A DNA stretch of 64,000 nucleotides. Source: Nitrobacter sp. Nb-311A (lineage in GTDB: Bacteria > Pseudomonadota > Alphaproteobacteria > Rhizobiales > Xanthobacteraceae). Below the pieces are notes generated by a model. It had not been told where the DNA came from and did not search any database. It worked only from the letters and a program-made list of their open reading frames with translations. Below are positions 27,501 to 36,366 of the stretch, piece after piece. How positions within the stretch are numbered: the stretch's first letter is position 1; each line of letters opens with the position of its first letter. The position numbers and the translations under genes were made by a program. Location: positions 52,850 to 116,849 of the forward strand of contig NZ_CH672419.1 in the NCBI RefSeq assembly GCF_000152905.1. The letters run 5' to 3'.

Positions 27501-28766
27501 ATGAGGCGCGTCGTCGTCACCGGACTTGGCATGGTGTCGCCGCTTGGCTGCGGAGTCGAGCCGACCTGGAAACGCACTCTCGACGGCAAGAGCGGCGCGA
27601 AGCAGATCGAGACGTTCGACGTCACCGACTTGCCGTGCCGAATCGCCTGCGTCGTCCCGCGCGGCGACGGTGCTGACGGAACCTTCAATCCTGATCAGTG
27701 GATGGAGCCGAAGGACCAACGCAAGGTCGACGACTTCATCATCTTCGCAATGAGCGCCGCCAGGCAGGCGCTCGACGATGCGGCTTGGCATCCTTCAACC
27801 GAGGAGGATCGTTGCGCGACCGGTACCCTGATCGGTTCCGGCATCGGTGGCCTTTCGGGTATCGCCGACACTGCTGTCCTCATGAAGGAGAGGGGCGCGC
27901 GCAAAGTGTCGCCATTCTTCATTCCGGGACGCCTGATTAATCTTGCTTCGGGATACGTGTCGATCGAACACGGACTGAAGGGACCGAACCATGCGGTGGT
28001 GACGGCCTGTTCAACGGGCGCGCATGCAATCGGCGATGCGAGCCGCCTGATCGCGCTCGGCGATGCCGATGTCATGGTGGCTGGTGGCGCTGAGTCGCCG
28101 ATCTGCCGCATCGGCATGGCCGGCTTCTGCGCCGCGCGGACACTGTCCACGGGCTTCAACGATACGCCGCAAAAGGCATCGCGCCCTTACGACGCCAATC
28201 GCGACGGCTTCGTCATGGGAGAAGGCGCCGGTATCGTTGTGCTCGAGGAGTATGAGCATGCACGGCAGCGCGGCGCCAGAATCTATGCCGAAATTACGGG
28301 ATACGGCCTGTCGGGGGATGGCTATCACATCACATCGCCGTCCCCGGATGGCGACGGTGCGTTCCGAAGCATGACCGCGGCCATGAAGCGCGCTGGCATA
28401 TCTCCATCGGATATCGACTATATCAATGCCCATGGTACATCGACCCCGGTCGGCGACGAAATCGAACTGAAGGCGGTAGAGCGGTTGCTGGGCAATGCTG
28501 CATCAAGAACATCGATGTCTTCGACAAAATCCTCTATCGGCCATCTGCTCGGTGCTGCGGGCGCGGTCGAAGCGATTTTCAGCATCCTTGCGATTCGCGA
28601 CAACATCGCTCCACCAACGATCAACCTTGATAATCCATCGGTTGAAACAGCGATCGATCTCGTCCCGCACAAGGCACGTCAACGGGAAATCAATGTCGTG
28701 TTGTCGAATTCGTTCGGGTTCGGCGGCACCAACGCGTCAATTATCATGCGGCGCCTCGCCAATTAA
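27501..28766 (+). CDS. fabF: 3-oxoacyl-ACP synthase II
   Basis: 421 residues from MRRVVVTGLGMVSPLGCG. The catalytic triad is visible: Cys170 in VVTACSTGAHA, His311 in INAHGTSTPVGD and His348 in SSIGHLLGAAGA. KAS II elongates acyl-ACP and controls the temperature-dependent unsaturated chain balance. Its start lies 34 bases after the acpP-fabF hairpin; mltG follows after 127 bases. Confidence 0.96.
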   Translation: MRRVVVTGLGMVSPLGCGVEPTWKRTLDGKSGAKQIETFDVTDLPCRIACVVPRGDGADGTFNPDQWMEPKDQRKVDDFIIFAMSAARQALDDAAWHPSTEEDRCATGTLIGSGIGGLSGIADTAVLMKERGARKVSPFFIPGRLINLASGYVSIEHGLKGPNHAVVTACSTGAHAIGDASRLIALGDADVMVAGGAESPICRIGMAGFCAARTLSTGFNDTPQKASRPYDANRDGFVMGEGAGIVVLEEYEHARQRGARIYAEITGYGLSGDGYHITSPSPDGDGAFRSMTAAMKRAGISPSDIDYINAHGTSTPVGDEIELKAVERLLGNAASRTSMSSTKSSIGHLLGAAGAVEAIFSILAIRDNIAPPTINLDNPSVETAIDLVPHKARQREINVVLSNSFGFGGTNASIIMRRLAN

Positions 28767-28893
28767 CGCGGGATGGAAGCAAATCCACTGTTTCGCCGCA
28801 TTCGATGATAAATCCTAGACAAGGGCGCATGCTGTTGGCCGGGGCAGGGAATTCGCCGGCCGCGATTGAACCGACAGGATTCAGGTTGCATCG

Positions 28894-30108
28894 ATGACTG
28901 AAAGGCCGCCCATCTCTCCGCGCAGTCCGCGCGCCGCGCTTGAGCCCGAACAGGTGCCGCCGCCGCCTAAGCGTTCCGCACGCGTGCGAAGCCCGCTGGT
29001 GGTTGCAGGCAATGCGATCATTACTGTCTTATTGATAGGTATGCTTGGTGCCGGCGGAATTTTTATCTACGGCAAGCAGAAGATCGAAGCGCCGGGGCCG
29101 CTTCAGGAAGAAAAGATCGTCAACATTCCGGCCCGCGCCGGGATGAACGACATCGCCGAAATTCTCCAGCGTGAAGGAGTGATCGACGACAATCGCTGGG
29201 CATTTATGGGAAGCGTACTTGCGCTGAAGGCGCGAGCGGATCTGAAGCCAGGAGAATACGCGTTCCAAAAGCAAGCCAGTCTGCGCGAAGTCATCGGCAC
29301 CATTGTCGAGGGCAAGGTGGTGCAGCATCCGGTGACTATTCCAGAGGGCCTGACCTCCGAACAGATTGTGGAGCGACTTTCGGAGAACGAGATTTTCTCA
29401 GGCTCCCTTCGGGAGATCCCGCGCGAGGGCACGTTACTGCCCGAGACATACAAGTTCCCGCGCGGCACCAGCCGCGAGCAAGCGGTTCAGCGCATGCAGC
29501 AGACACAGAAGCGCGTGCTCGCCGAGATCTGGGAGCGTCGTGCCTCGGATGTGCCCGTCAAAACACCGGAGCAACTCGTTACACTGGCGTCGATCATTGA
29601 AAAGGAAACAGGCAAGGCGGATGAGCGCAGCCGAGTTGCAGCCGTGTTTGTCAACCGTTTAAAGCAGAAGATGAAACTCCAGTCCGACCCGACAATCATA
29701 TATGGCCTGGTCGGGGGCAAAGGAACGCTTGGGCGGCCGATCAAACGCAGCGAAATCATGCAAGCCTCTCCCTACAACACCTACGTGATCGAGGGATTGC
29801 CGCCGGGACCTATCGCGAATCCCGGCCGGGCTTCGCTCGAAGCGGCGGCGAATCCGGCGCGAACCCGCGATTTGTTCTTTGTCGCCGACGGAAACGGGGG
29901 GCACAGCTTCACCGAGACCTACGAGCAGCACCAGAAGAACGTCGCCCGGTTGCGGACCATGGAGAAGCAGATTCAGAACGATGCGGTTGAGCCGACCGAC
30001 GATCCGCCGCCGGCTGCCGCGCCGGCCAGAATGGAGGCCGACCCGGCGGCTCAAGTCGAACCTTCCCCGAAACCTATCCCGCGGAAGCGAACCCGGCCTG
30101 ACCGGTAG
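28894..30108 (+). CDS. mltG: Endolytic murein transglycosylase MltG
   Basis: 404 residues: cytosolic Pro-rich N-terminus, one membrane helix (about 36-59, VVAGNAIITVLLIGMLGAGG), a LysM-like region (IPARAGMNDIAEILQREGVI), and the YceG domain. Catalytic Glu236 is in LASIIEKETGKADER, with VAAVFVNRLKQKMKLQSDPT and TIIYGL after it. A Pro/Ala-rich tail of about 50 residues is non-conserved. MltG cuts nascent glycan strands in the periplasm and sets their length. mltG downstream of fabF is common in this group. Confidence 0.94.
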   Translation: MTERPPISPRSPRAALEPEQVPPPPKRSARVRSPLVVAGNAIITVLLIGMLGAGGIFIYGKQKIEAPGPLQEEKIVNIPARAGMNDIAEILQREGVIDDNRWAFMGSVLALKARADLKPGEYAFQKQASLREVIGTIVEGKVVQHPVTIPEGLTSEQIVERLSENEIFSGSLREIPREGTLLPETYKFPRGTSREQAVQRMQQTQKRVLAEIWERRASDVPVKTPEQLVTLASIIEKETGKADERSRVAAVFVNRLKQKMKLQSDPTIIYGLVGGKGTLGRPIKRSEIMQASPYNTYVIEGLPPGPIANPGRASLEAAANPARTRDLFFVADGNGGHSFTETYEQHQKNVARLRTMEKQIQNDAVEPTDDPPPAAAPARMEADPAAQVEPSPKPIPRKRTRPDR

Positions 30109-30151
30109 GAGCCGCCGATCCTTCGCGGCACATCATCCGCAACAGAAATCC

Positions 30152-30197
30152 GATTCAGGCCGGCTCAGGTGCCGGCTGGAATCTGACTCACTTTTTT
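30152..30197 (+). terminator. Probable terminator after mltG
   Basis: GATTCAGGCCGGC (30152-30164), loop TCAGGT, GCCGGCTGGAATC (30171-30183) pair over 13 positions with one mismatch, and TTTTTT follows at 30192-30197. It would end the fabD-mltG transcript. Confidence 0.75.
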
Positions 30198-30234
30198 GAT
30201 CGAGCTTGATTTCATCCGAACCGATCTCTTTGCG

Positions 30235-30365
30235 TCGGTGCGGCCCCTCGGGGCTGGGTCATGCTCTATAGCGTTTTTTCAACCAAAGTGCCGTTCACTG
30301 GAGAACGCCTCAACCCGGAGCGTGGAGCTTCGATTCTGATACCATCAGAAGCGGAAAGGCTCTAG
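30235..30365. repeat. Mosaic repeat remnant (module A and others)
   Basis: TTCTGAT-ACC-ATCAGAA is a 7-bp hairpin with a 3-base loop, the module A hairpin, followed by GCGGAAAGGCTCTAG as in the 11.6 kb copy. CCCCTCGGGGCTGGGTCATG upstream looks like a decayed D module. Confidence 0.6.
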
Positions 30366-30458
30366 GAACAGATTTCACTCGGCCACAAAAGTTCTCTAAC
30401 GTCAAAACGATCTGTCTGGCCGAATCTCACATTCTGGGCGCTTCGGAGAAATTACGCG

Positions 30459-31346
30459 ATGGCGTTGTCGAGCATGACGGGCTTTGCAAGAAGCCACGGC
30501 GCAAGTGGGCCGTATGCGTTCGAATGGGAGTTGAGGTCGGTGAACGCCAAAGGGTTCGACTTTCGACCCCGGCTGCCGCCCGGCTGGGACGATATGGAGG
30601 CGACGATACGGAAGCGCGCGGCGCAAGTGCTATCCCGCGGGACGATCTATGCCAATCTGACGGTGAAGCGCAGCAACGCGGCTCCCCTCGTTCGTATCAA
30701 TGAGCAGGTCCTGGAATCGCTGCTGAAGGCCGCTCGGGATTTATGCGGCAAGATCGACGCGCTCGCGCCGAGTGTTGATGGTCTGCTGGCGATAAAGGGA
30801 GTTCTGGAAGTCGTTGAGCCGGAGCCCGACGATGCCGAGGAACATGCGGTGAAGATCTCCGCCGCTGAAGCTTTCGAGCAGGCGTTGCGCAGCCTGATGG
30901 ATATGCGCGAGCGTGAAGGCGCTACGCTCGGTCGCGTACTGATGCAGCGCATGGATGAGATCGAGCGTCTCGCGGGCAGGGCAGAAGCCGCCCCCGGTCG
31001 CCAACCGGGCGCAGTGATGGCTCGACTTGCCGAGCAGATCGCCGCGCTACTCGATGCATCGGACCGCTTCGACCAGGATCGGCTCCATCAGGAAGCGATC
31101 CTGATCGCCACGAAAGCTGATATCCGCGAGGAATTGGACCGCATTGCCTCGCATATTTCGCAGGCGCGCGAATTGATCTGCGGGGGCGGTCCAATCGGGC
31201 GCAAGCTTGATTTCCTTGCGCAGGAATTTAACAGAGAGGTCAACACTTGCTGCTCGAAGTCGAACGATATTGAGCTGACTAATGTCGGGCTCGAACTGAA
31301 AAACGTCGTCGAACAGTTTCGCGAACAGGTCCAGAATCTGGAGTGA
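30459..31346 (+). CDS. YicC family endoribonuclease
   Basis: 295 residues. The start MALSSMTGFARSHGASGPYA and SVNAKGFDFRPRLPPGWDDM are the N-terminal YicC signature; the C-terminal DUF1732 part contains REELDRIASHISQARELICG and KLDFLAQEFNREVNTCCSKS, ending in LELKNVVEQFREQVQN. E. coli YicC is an endoribonuclease involved in small-RNA turnover; that activity is inferred. It sits four bases upstream of gmk, a very widely conserved pair. Confidence 0.92.
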   Translation: MALSSMTGFARSHGASGPYAFEWELRSVNAKGFDFRPRLPPGWDDMEATIRKRAAQVLSRGTIYANLTVKRSNAAPLVRINEQVLESLLKAARDLCGKIDALAPSVDGLLAIKGVLEVVEPEPDDAEEHAVKISAAEAFEQALRSLMDMREREGATLGRVLMQRMDEIERLAGRAEAAPGRQPGAVMARLAEQIAALLDASDRFDQDRLHQEAILIATKADIREELDRIASHISQARELICGGGPIGRKLDFLAQEFNREVNTCCSKSNDIELTNVGLELKNVVEQFREQVQNLE

Positions 31347-31349
31347 TCG

Positions 31350-32009
31350 ATGACTGCTCACGACCGGAATTTCGATGGAGTCGAACGGCGTGGCCTGATG
31401 TTCGTGCTATCGTCGCCTTCCGGTGCCGGCAAGACCACACTGTCGAGGCTGCTGATCGAGCGCGTCAAAGGCCTGAGCCTGTCGGTCTCCGCGACCACGC
31501 GACCGATGCGGCCGGGCGAGGTCGATGGTCGTGATTATAAGTTCGTCGACGGGGCGACCTTTGCAACCATGGTCAAGCACAACGATCTGCTGGAATGGGC
31601 TGTGGTGTTTGACAATCGCTACGGCACGCCGCGCGCTCCAGTAGAGGCGGCCCTGTCATCTGGCCGCGACGTATTGTTCGATATCGACTGGCAAGGCACG
31701 CAGCAATTGCGGGAGAAGGCACGAGCTGACGTGGTCAGCGTCTTTATTCTGCCGCCGTCTGCCGCTGATCTGGAACGACGTCTGCATACCCGCGCCCAGG
31801 ATGCCGACCATGTCATCCGTGAGCGAATGGACCGCGCTACACATGAACTCAGCCACTGGGCCGAGTACGATTACATCGTCATCAACAAGAATGTCGACGA
31901 AGCGTTCTCCGAGGTCCAATCGATTCTGAAGGCGGAAAGGCTCAAGCGCGAACGCCAAACCGGATTGACGGCGTTTGTACGCGAATTGCAGCGGCAACTC
32001 GAGACTTAG
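31350..32009 (+). CDS. gmk: Guanylate kinase
   Basis: 219 residues. P-loop SSPSGAGKTTLSRLL at about 21-35, then VSATTRPMRPGEVDGRDYKF, the GMP-binding LEWAVVFDNRYGTPRAPVEA and FDIDWQGTQQLREKA. It phosphorylates GMP to GDP and is essential. It starts three bases after yicC, so translation is coupled. A repeat element follows. Confidence 0.96.
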   Translation: MTAHDRNFDGVERRGLMFVLSSPSGAGKTTLSRLLIERVKGLSLSVSATTRPMRPGEVDGRDYKFVDGATFATMVKHNDLLEWAVVFDNRYGTPRAPVEAALSSGRDVLFDIDWQGTQQLREKARADVVSVFILPPSAADLERRLHTRAQDADHVIRERMDRATHELSHWAEYDYIVINKNVDEAFSEVQSILKAERLKRERQTGLTAFVRELQRQLET

Positions 32010-32011
32010 TG

Positions 32012-32108
32012 CCGTTTCGCTTCGATTGAATCAGAAGCGGGGCTCTCAGATTTTGATTTGGCGCGTTTTCTTCACGCGGCCCCATCCTCGGGTCAAGTCC
32101 GAGGACCG
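32012..32108. repeat. Mosaic intergenic repeat (modules A, B, D)
   Basis: CGCTTCGATT-GA-ATCAGAAGCG is the module A hairpin with a 1-base gap; GCGCGTTTTCTTCACGCGGC is module B; TCCTCGG (32085-32091) and CCGAGGA (32099-32105) form module D. It separates gmk from the convergent gene. Confidence 0.75.
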
Positions 32109-32111
32109 ATC

Positions 32112-33056
32112 CTACGTCGTTGCTCCACGTGAGGCGCGCGCCAAAATCTCCATGATGTCGCGCGATTGCGCCTCGATCTCCCGGCGTGTGCGCTGCACGT
32201 CGCTACGGGACGTCTGCGCTGTATCGGCCTCCTTTTGCTTCCCTGGCGGAGGACTACCCTGGCGGATCAAATCCTCGATCAACCCCGAGCGCCCGACGTG
32301 CAAGAAGCTGCTCAGGCTCCCGAACTTGATAGCTGCGAATCCAAGGAACCCTGCAAAGGCTAGCGCGCCAGCAAGCCCACCCAGCAGCATTGATGACGAA
32401 TGAGACTGAATTTCCTCCTCGGGAGCGCTGACAACGGCTGAAGCTAAGCTTGGCTCGCTGTGTTCGCCGAACGCCTGTTTAGCAGGTTCGACTGTTGCCG
32501 AAGGAACCGGCGGATCGTTCGGAGCCTGCGGATCAGGCGTGACAGCGGCTGGTTCCGGCGGTTGCGTCGCCGCATTGACGACCGGTGCTGGAGGGGGCGC
32601 CGGATCGGGCCACTGCGTGGCAGCAGGCTGCGAGATACTCGCATTTTGCGCAGCCTCGGCGGAAGAATCCGTCGTGGAGGGCGGGGGATTGGCGTCGGCT
32701 GGATCGTTCGCGCTTGTCGCGTCATCGAACTCCGCATGTGCATTCGTAATGGACGGCCGGAGAGGCGGTGGGGACGACGTCAGCGCCGGCTTATCCGGCG
32801 CGGGAACGGACGGCGCCGGCTTTGCTGCGGTTTCCTGCGCTGTCTTTCCGCGTCCTTTGCCGAGATACCAACAGTGACGCTTCGTTCCCGGCTCGACGCG
32901 ATAGTACCAGTGATCTCCGCGCGGCGTTGTGGCGCCAGGCTTTGCCAGGCATGTATCGTCTGCGTAGGCCCGACCCTGGACGGCGACCGCAAGCATGCCA
33001 CCCGTGAATAAAGCAACCCAAAAGGTTGAGAGACGTTTTCCCGCGCGGTTTGACAT
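32112..33056 (-). CDS. Unrecognised membrane protein: secreted Cys/Trp domain, proline-rich linker, TM helix, charged tail
   Basis: 314 residues from the ATG at 33056 (MSNRAGKRLSTFWVALFTGG). I do not recognise the family. Visible parts in order: a signal peptide with probable cleavage after AYA; a small domain with DDTCLAKPGATTPRGDHWYY followed by RVEPGTKRHCWYLGKG, having two Cys and three aromatic residues likely to be structural; about 130 residues rich in Pro, Ala and Ser; a hydrophobic helix (SSMLLGGLAGALAFAGFLGF); and a basic C-terminus with a helix (SDVQRTRREIEAQSRDIMEI). The layout suggests the Cys/Trp domain in the periplasm, a linker across the periplasm or wall, and a cytosolic tail. 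Alternative starts exist upstream. Confidence 0.7.
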   Translation of the reverse strand: MSNRAGKRLSTFWVALFTGGMLAVAVQGRAYADDTCLAKPGATTPRGDHWYYRVEPGTKRHCWYLGKGRGKTAQETAAKPAPSVPAPDKPALTSSPPPLRPSITNAHAEFDDATSANDPADANPPPSTTDSSAEAAQNASISQPAATQWPDPAPPPAPVVNAATQPPEPAAVTPDPQAPNDPPVPSATVEPAKQAFGEHSEPSLASAVVSAPEEEIQSHSSSMLLGGLAGALAFAGFLGFAAIKFGSLSSFLHVGRSGLIEDLIRQGSPPPGKQKEADTAQTSRSDVQRTRREIEAQSRDIMEILARASRGATT

Positions 33057-33285
33057 GCATATCCCCGATGACAAGATTCAGAATGCTTTTTCGTTAAATT
33101 GTCGGGAAAGACTTGGGTCGCATTGCGCCGCAAATCCGGAATGGTCGAGGCGGAATTGAGGCTAATCGCCTTCTTCCCGTCCATTTTTTCAGGAGGACAG
33201 CGGCAGCCCAAGTTTCTATCGAGGCAGGTCGGAGCGGCGCAATTTAGCTGGCCGACGTTCGATGCGCACCGGGCGCCGCGCGGCC

Positions 33286-34140
33286 TTACGAATTCGAACG
33301 TAGGCCCGCCAATTCGCGAGCCATCGCAACGAATCCGGATATAGGAACCGTTTCCGCTCGCCGCGCGGGGTCGATGCCTGCGGCAGCCGCCAGCGACGCC
33401 GGATCGGCGGGCAGCGATTTGAGGCTTTGCCGCAGCATTTTCCGGCGATGCCCGAACGCGGCGGCGGCAACTTGCTCCAGCAGCCGGCGGTCGCAGGGCT
33501 CGGGACTTTCGCGGGGTATCAGCCGCACCACGGAAGACGTGACCTGGGGTTGCGGAACAAAAGCCGCGGGCGAAATGTGGAACAGAATTTTGGTCTCTGC
33601 GCGCCAGTTCGACAGCACGGCGAGGCGGCCATAGGCCTCGTCGTTTTCGCGGGCAACGATCCGTTCGGCCACCTCGCGCTGAAACATCAGAACCATGGCA
33701 TCGTACCATGGCGGCCAGGGCTCTATGCTGAGCCAGCGGATCAGAAGCGCGGTGGCGATGTTGTAAGGCAGGTTGGCGACGATCTTTGCGCGCGTCGTAC
33801 CGAGCAGGGGCTGTGGATCGAAATTCGTCGCGTCCCCGTTGACGATCGTGAGGCGATCGGGATAGCGATCCGAGATTTCTTCCAGCGGGCCGAGCGCACG
33901 TTCGTCACGTTCGATGGCGATAACATGCTTCGCGCCGGCCGCAAGCAGCGCCCGCGTCAATCCGCCGGGGCCAGGCCCGATCTCGATAACAGTTGCACCC
34001 TGAAGCTGACCGGCAGCACGCGCGATCTTGGCCGTGAGATTCAGATCAAGCAGAAAGTTCTGCCCCAGCGATTTTCGCGCCGACAACGCGTGACGTTTGA
34101 TGACGTCGCGTAGTGGCGGAAGGTCATCAATCACGCTCAT
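33286..34140 (-). CDS. ksgA: 16S rRNA (adenine1518/1519-N6) dimethyltransferase
   Basis: 284 residues. Starts [20 protein letters not shown] with the family N-terminus, then motif [20 protein letters not shown] and motif IV NLPYN at 123-127, followed by [15 protein letters not shown]. It dimethylates two adenines in the 3' end of 16S rRNA as a late 30S assembly check. It overlaps the pdxA stop by ATGA and ends the lptF-to-ksgA operon. Confidence 0.96.
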   Translation of the reverse strand: MSVIDDLPPLRDVIKRHALSARKSLGQNFLLDLNLTAKIARAAGQLQGATVIEIGPGPGGLTRALLAAGAKHVIAIERDERALGPLEEISDRYPDRLTIVNGDATNFDPQPLLGTTRAKIVANLPYNIATALLIRWLSIEPWPPWYDAMVLMFQREVAERIVARENDEAYGRLAVLSNWRAETKILFHISPAAFVPQPQVTSSVVRLIPRESPEPCDRRLLEQVAAAAFGHRRKMLRQSLKSLPADPASLAAAAGIDPARRAETVPISGFVAMARELAGLRSNS

Positions 34141-35207
34141 GCCGAATGCGTCGAAGCCGCCATCCGGGCGGCGAGCTGTAGCGCAGCGATCAGACTCGAC
34201 GGGTTGGCGCGTCCCGTGCCGGCGATGTCGAATGCAGTGCCATGGTCAGGCGATGTGCGGATAAACGGTAGTCCAAGCGTGACATTGACCGCGCGATCGA
34301 AAGCCAGCGTCTTGACCGGAATCAGAGCCTGATCGTGATACATGCAAATGGCGCAGTCATAAGTCCGGCGCGCGGCCTCATGGAACATTGTGTCGGCTGG
34401 AAGCGGACCTTTGACGTCGATTGCCTCAGTGCGCAGGGTTGCGACAGCCGGCGCAACGATCGTCTGATCCTCGGTTCCGAGCGAACCGTCCTCTCCCGCA
34501 TGAGGGTTCAATCCGGATACGGCTATGCGAGGGTTGGAGATTCCGAACCGCGAGCGCAGGTCCGCAACGACAATGCGGACGGTATCAACAATCATGCGGC
34601 TCGACAGCGTTGTGATCGCGTCCCGCAAGGGCAGGTGGATCGTGACGGGCACTACCGCAAGGTCAGGCGACCACAACAGCATTACCGGTTGCGGCGGGCT
34701 GGCGTTCGCTGCCGCCAGTTCGGCGAGAAATTCGGTGTGGCCAGGATGGGCGAAGCCCGCCCGGTAAAGCACGCTCTTGGCAATCGGATTAGTAACCACG
34801 GCTCCCGCGTGGCCTGCCACAACGTCATTGACCGCTTGCCGGATCGATCCGATCGCAGCGCCGGCGCTATTGTCGTCAGGATCGCCGGGTTGCGCGGTTG
34901 CCGGATGACCCGTGGCGGCAATCGGAAGCGCTTCAGTGAATATCTCGGAGACGTCTCTCTGGCCGACCTCCGCCAAGGGAAGATCAAGCAAGGGAAGATC
35001 TAGTCCGAGCAGTTTTGCTCGGGCTGCGATGAAGGTGCGATCGCCAAGAAGATAGAAGGGAGGAACGGCATCGCTATTGCGGCGCAGCCAGGCCGCGATC
35101 GTGATATCCGGTCCGATGCCGGCCGGCTCACCCAAGGTCAATGCAATCGGTTTCACCACGCTGTGGCTCCGGCGCGGCTTTTGATCCAAACTCATGCCGC
35201 CGTTCAT
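34137..35207 (-). CDS. pdxA: 4-hydroxythreonine-4-phosphate dehydrogenase
   Basis: 356 residues; an ATG four codons later is a possible start. PdxA motifs: [40 protein letters not shown] with HTEF metal/substrate histidine, [15 protein letters not shown] and [20 protein letters not shown]. It catalyses a step in pyridoxal phosphate synthesis. The pdxA-ksgA pair next to surA and lptD is the common gammaproteobacterial and alphaproteobacterial order. Confidence 0.95.
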   Translation of the reverse strand: MNGGMSLDQKPRRSHSVVKPIALTLGEPAGIGPDITIAAWLRRNSDAVPPFYLLGDRTFIAARAKLLGLDLPLLDLPLAEVGQRDVSEIFTEALPIAATGHPATAQPGDPDDNSAGAAIGSIRQAVNDVVAGHAGAVVTNPIAKSVLYRAGFAHPGHTEFLAELAAANASPPQPVMLLWSPDLAVVPVTIHLPLRDAITTLSSRMIVDTVRIVVADLRSRFGISNPRIAVSGLNPHAGEDGSLGTEDQTIVAPAVATLRTEAIDVKGPLPADTMFHEAARRTYDCAICMYHDQALIPVKTLAFDRAVNVTLGLPFIRTSPDHGTAFDIAGTGRANPSSLIAALQLAARMAASTHSA

Positions 35208-35220
35208 GACATCCGCCGCA

Positions 35221-35272
35221 TTCTACCGTTTCGCGCGAACCGTTATCCACTTCGCTTGAAAACGTTCCAGGC
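35221..35272. repeat. Module B repeat between surA-like and pdxA genes
   Basis: CCGTTTCGCGCGAACCGTTA then TCCACTTCGCTTGAAAACGT matches module B copies at 4.0 and 44.2 kb. It lies inside the lpt-surA-pdxA-ksgA transcription unit. Confidence 0.65.
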
Positions 35273-35323
35273 AGGTCGCGAATGTCGAACTCAATCCACT
35301 AATTCCTACAGACCAGGCGGACG

Positions 35324-36283
35324 TCATTTGTTGCCGTTCTCAGGGCGACCCTCGCGATATTCGATCATCGCGGATCTTCGAATATTTTCCAGGTAGGACT
35401 TGGATCGCTTCTCATACTTGTCGGCGAACATTTTTTCCCGGATTTCCCTTTTCTTCGGAGTGTCCACGCTTGTGACCTTCTTTTCGCATACCGCTACCAT
35501 TTCGATGCCTTGCCGCGTGATTTCCGGCGGGGTCAGATGCCCCACTGGCGTCTTGTCGAGTAAATCACGAAGCGGAGGCGGGAGGTCGGCGGACGTTTTC
35601 GTGACCCTATCGCGCAGGGTGGCGTTCCGCATCGCCTTGACAATGCGAATAGCGTCCGCGCAGGACTGAACACGCTCGCGCAAGGAATTGGCCTCGTTGC
35701 GCCGCGCCTCCATCACGGAAGCCGCCGCGCCGCGCGGAACGATCAGGACGACCGGGCGCATCTGGTATTCGACCCCCTCGATTTTCGATTGATCCTCGCC
35801 GCTATTTTTTAGCGCTTCATTGACATCACGATCGCTCACAAGCAGGCTTTCCTTGAAGCGGCCGCGCACGAGGCTTCCCCAGACCAGATCAGCTCGCAGG
35901 CGCGCCTTGATCGTGTCCGGGCGAACGCCCTGAGAGGCGAGCGATTTCGTCAGTTGTTCGGGCGACATCCCCATACGCGCGCCCATATTGGCGTATGCAC
36001 GATCAATATCTGCTGAAGTCGGGTTCACGCCGAACTTCTTGGCCTCCTTGATCTTCACCTTTTCGCCGATCAACTCGTCGATCACCTCCTGCCGTGACGC
36101 AGATTTGTGGGTGGATATCTTAATCAGGCGGCTGCGCTGCTCGATATCAAAAGTCGTGATCGGCTCGCCATTGACCATGACCGCGACCGACTGTGCAGAC
36201 AGCGGCGAGTTAAAGCTCACGAACGAAAGAAACGCGAATACGGCGAGACGGCTGAACGGCCGGAAGAGCGAGGTCATTTTCAT
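35324..36283 (-). CDS. SurA-like periplasmic chaperone/peptidyl-prolyl isomerase
   Basis: 319 residues. Signal peptide ending LSAQ, then the SurA N-terminal segment VAVMVNGEPITTFDIEQRSR with the usual G-E-P-I-T helix start and EVIDELIGEKVKIKEAKKFG. A degenerate parvulin-like half (YQMRPVVLIVPRGAAA, and IEMVAVCEKK near the end) is visible, with much less match to the PPIase active site. SurA helps deliver outer-membrane proteins, LptD among them, and the gene follows lptD. I infer chaperone function; isomerase activity is doubtful. Confidence 0.85.
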   Translation of the reverse strand: MKMTSLFRPFSRLAVFAFLSFVSFNSPLSAQSVAVMVNGEPITTFDIEQRSRLIKISTHKSASRQEVIDELIGEKVKIKEAKKFGVNPTSADIDRAYANMGARMGMSPEQLTKSLASQGVRPDTIKARLRADLVWGSLVRGRFKESLLVSDRDVNEALKNSGEDQSKIEGVEYQMRPVVLIVPRGAAASVMEARRNEANSLRERVQSCADAIRIVKAMRNATLRDRVTKTSADLPPPLRDLLDKTPVGHLTPPEITRQGIEMVAVCEKKVTSVDTPKKREIREKMFADKYEKRSKSYLENIRRSAMIEYREGRPENGNK

Positions 36284-36366
36284 GTCAATGCACTAGCAGG
36301 TCTATTGTCGTCGATGTCTGAGTTCGTCGGGCACAGCCTGCTTCTTCAAAGTGCCACCACTTGAAA

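Larger units (their letters stand above)
30109..30458. other. Intergenic region mltG-yicC with terminator and repeat
   Basis: About 350 bases. It holds the hairpin at 30152-30197 and a repeat remnant at about 30235-30365. A promoter for yicC-gmk should lie in the last 90 bases, but no motif is clear. Confidence 0.5.
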
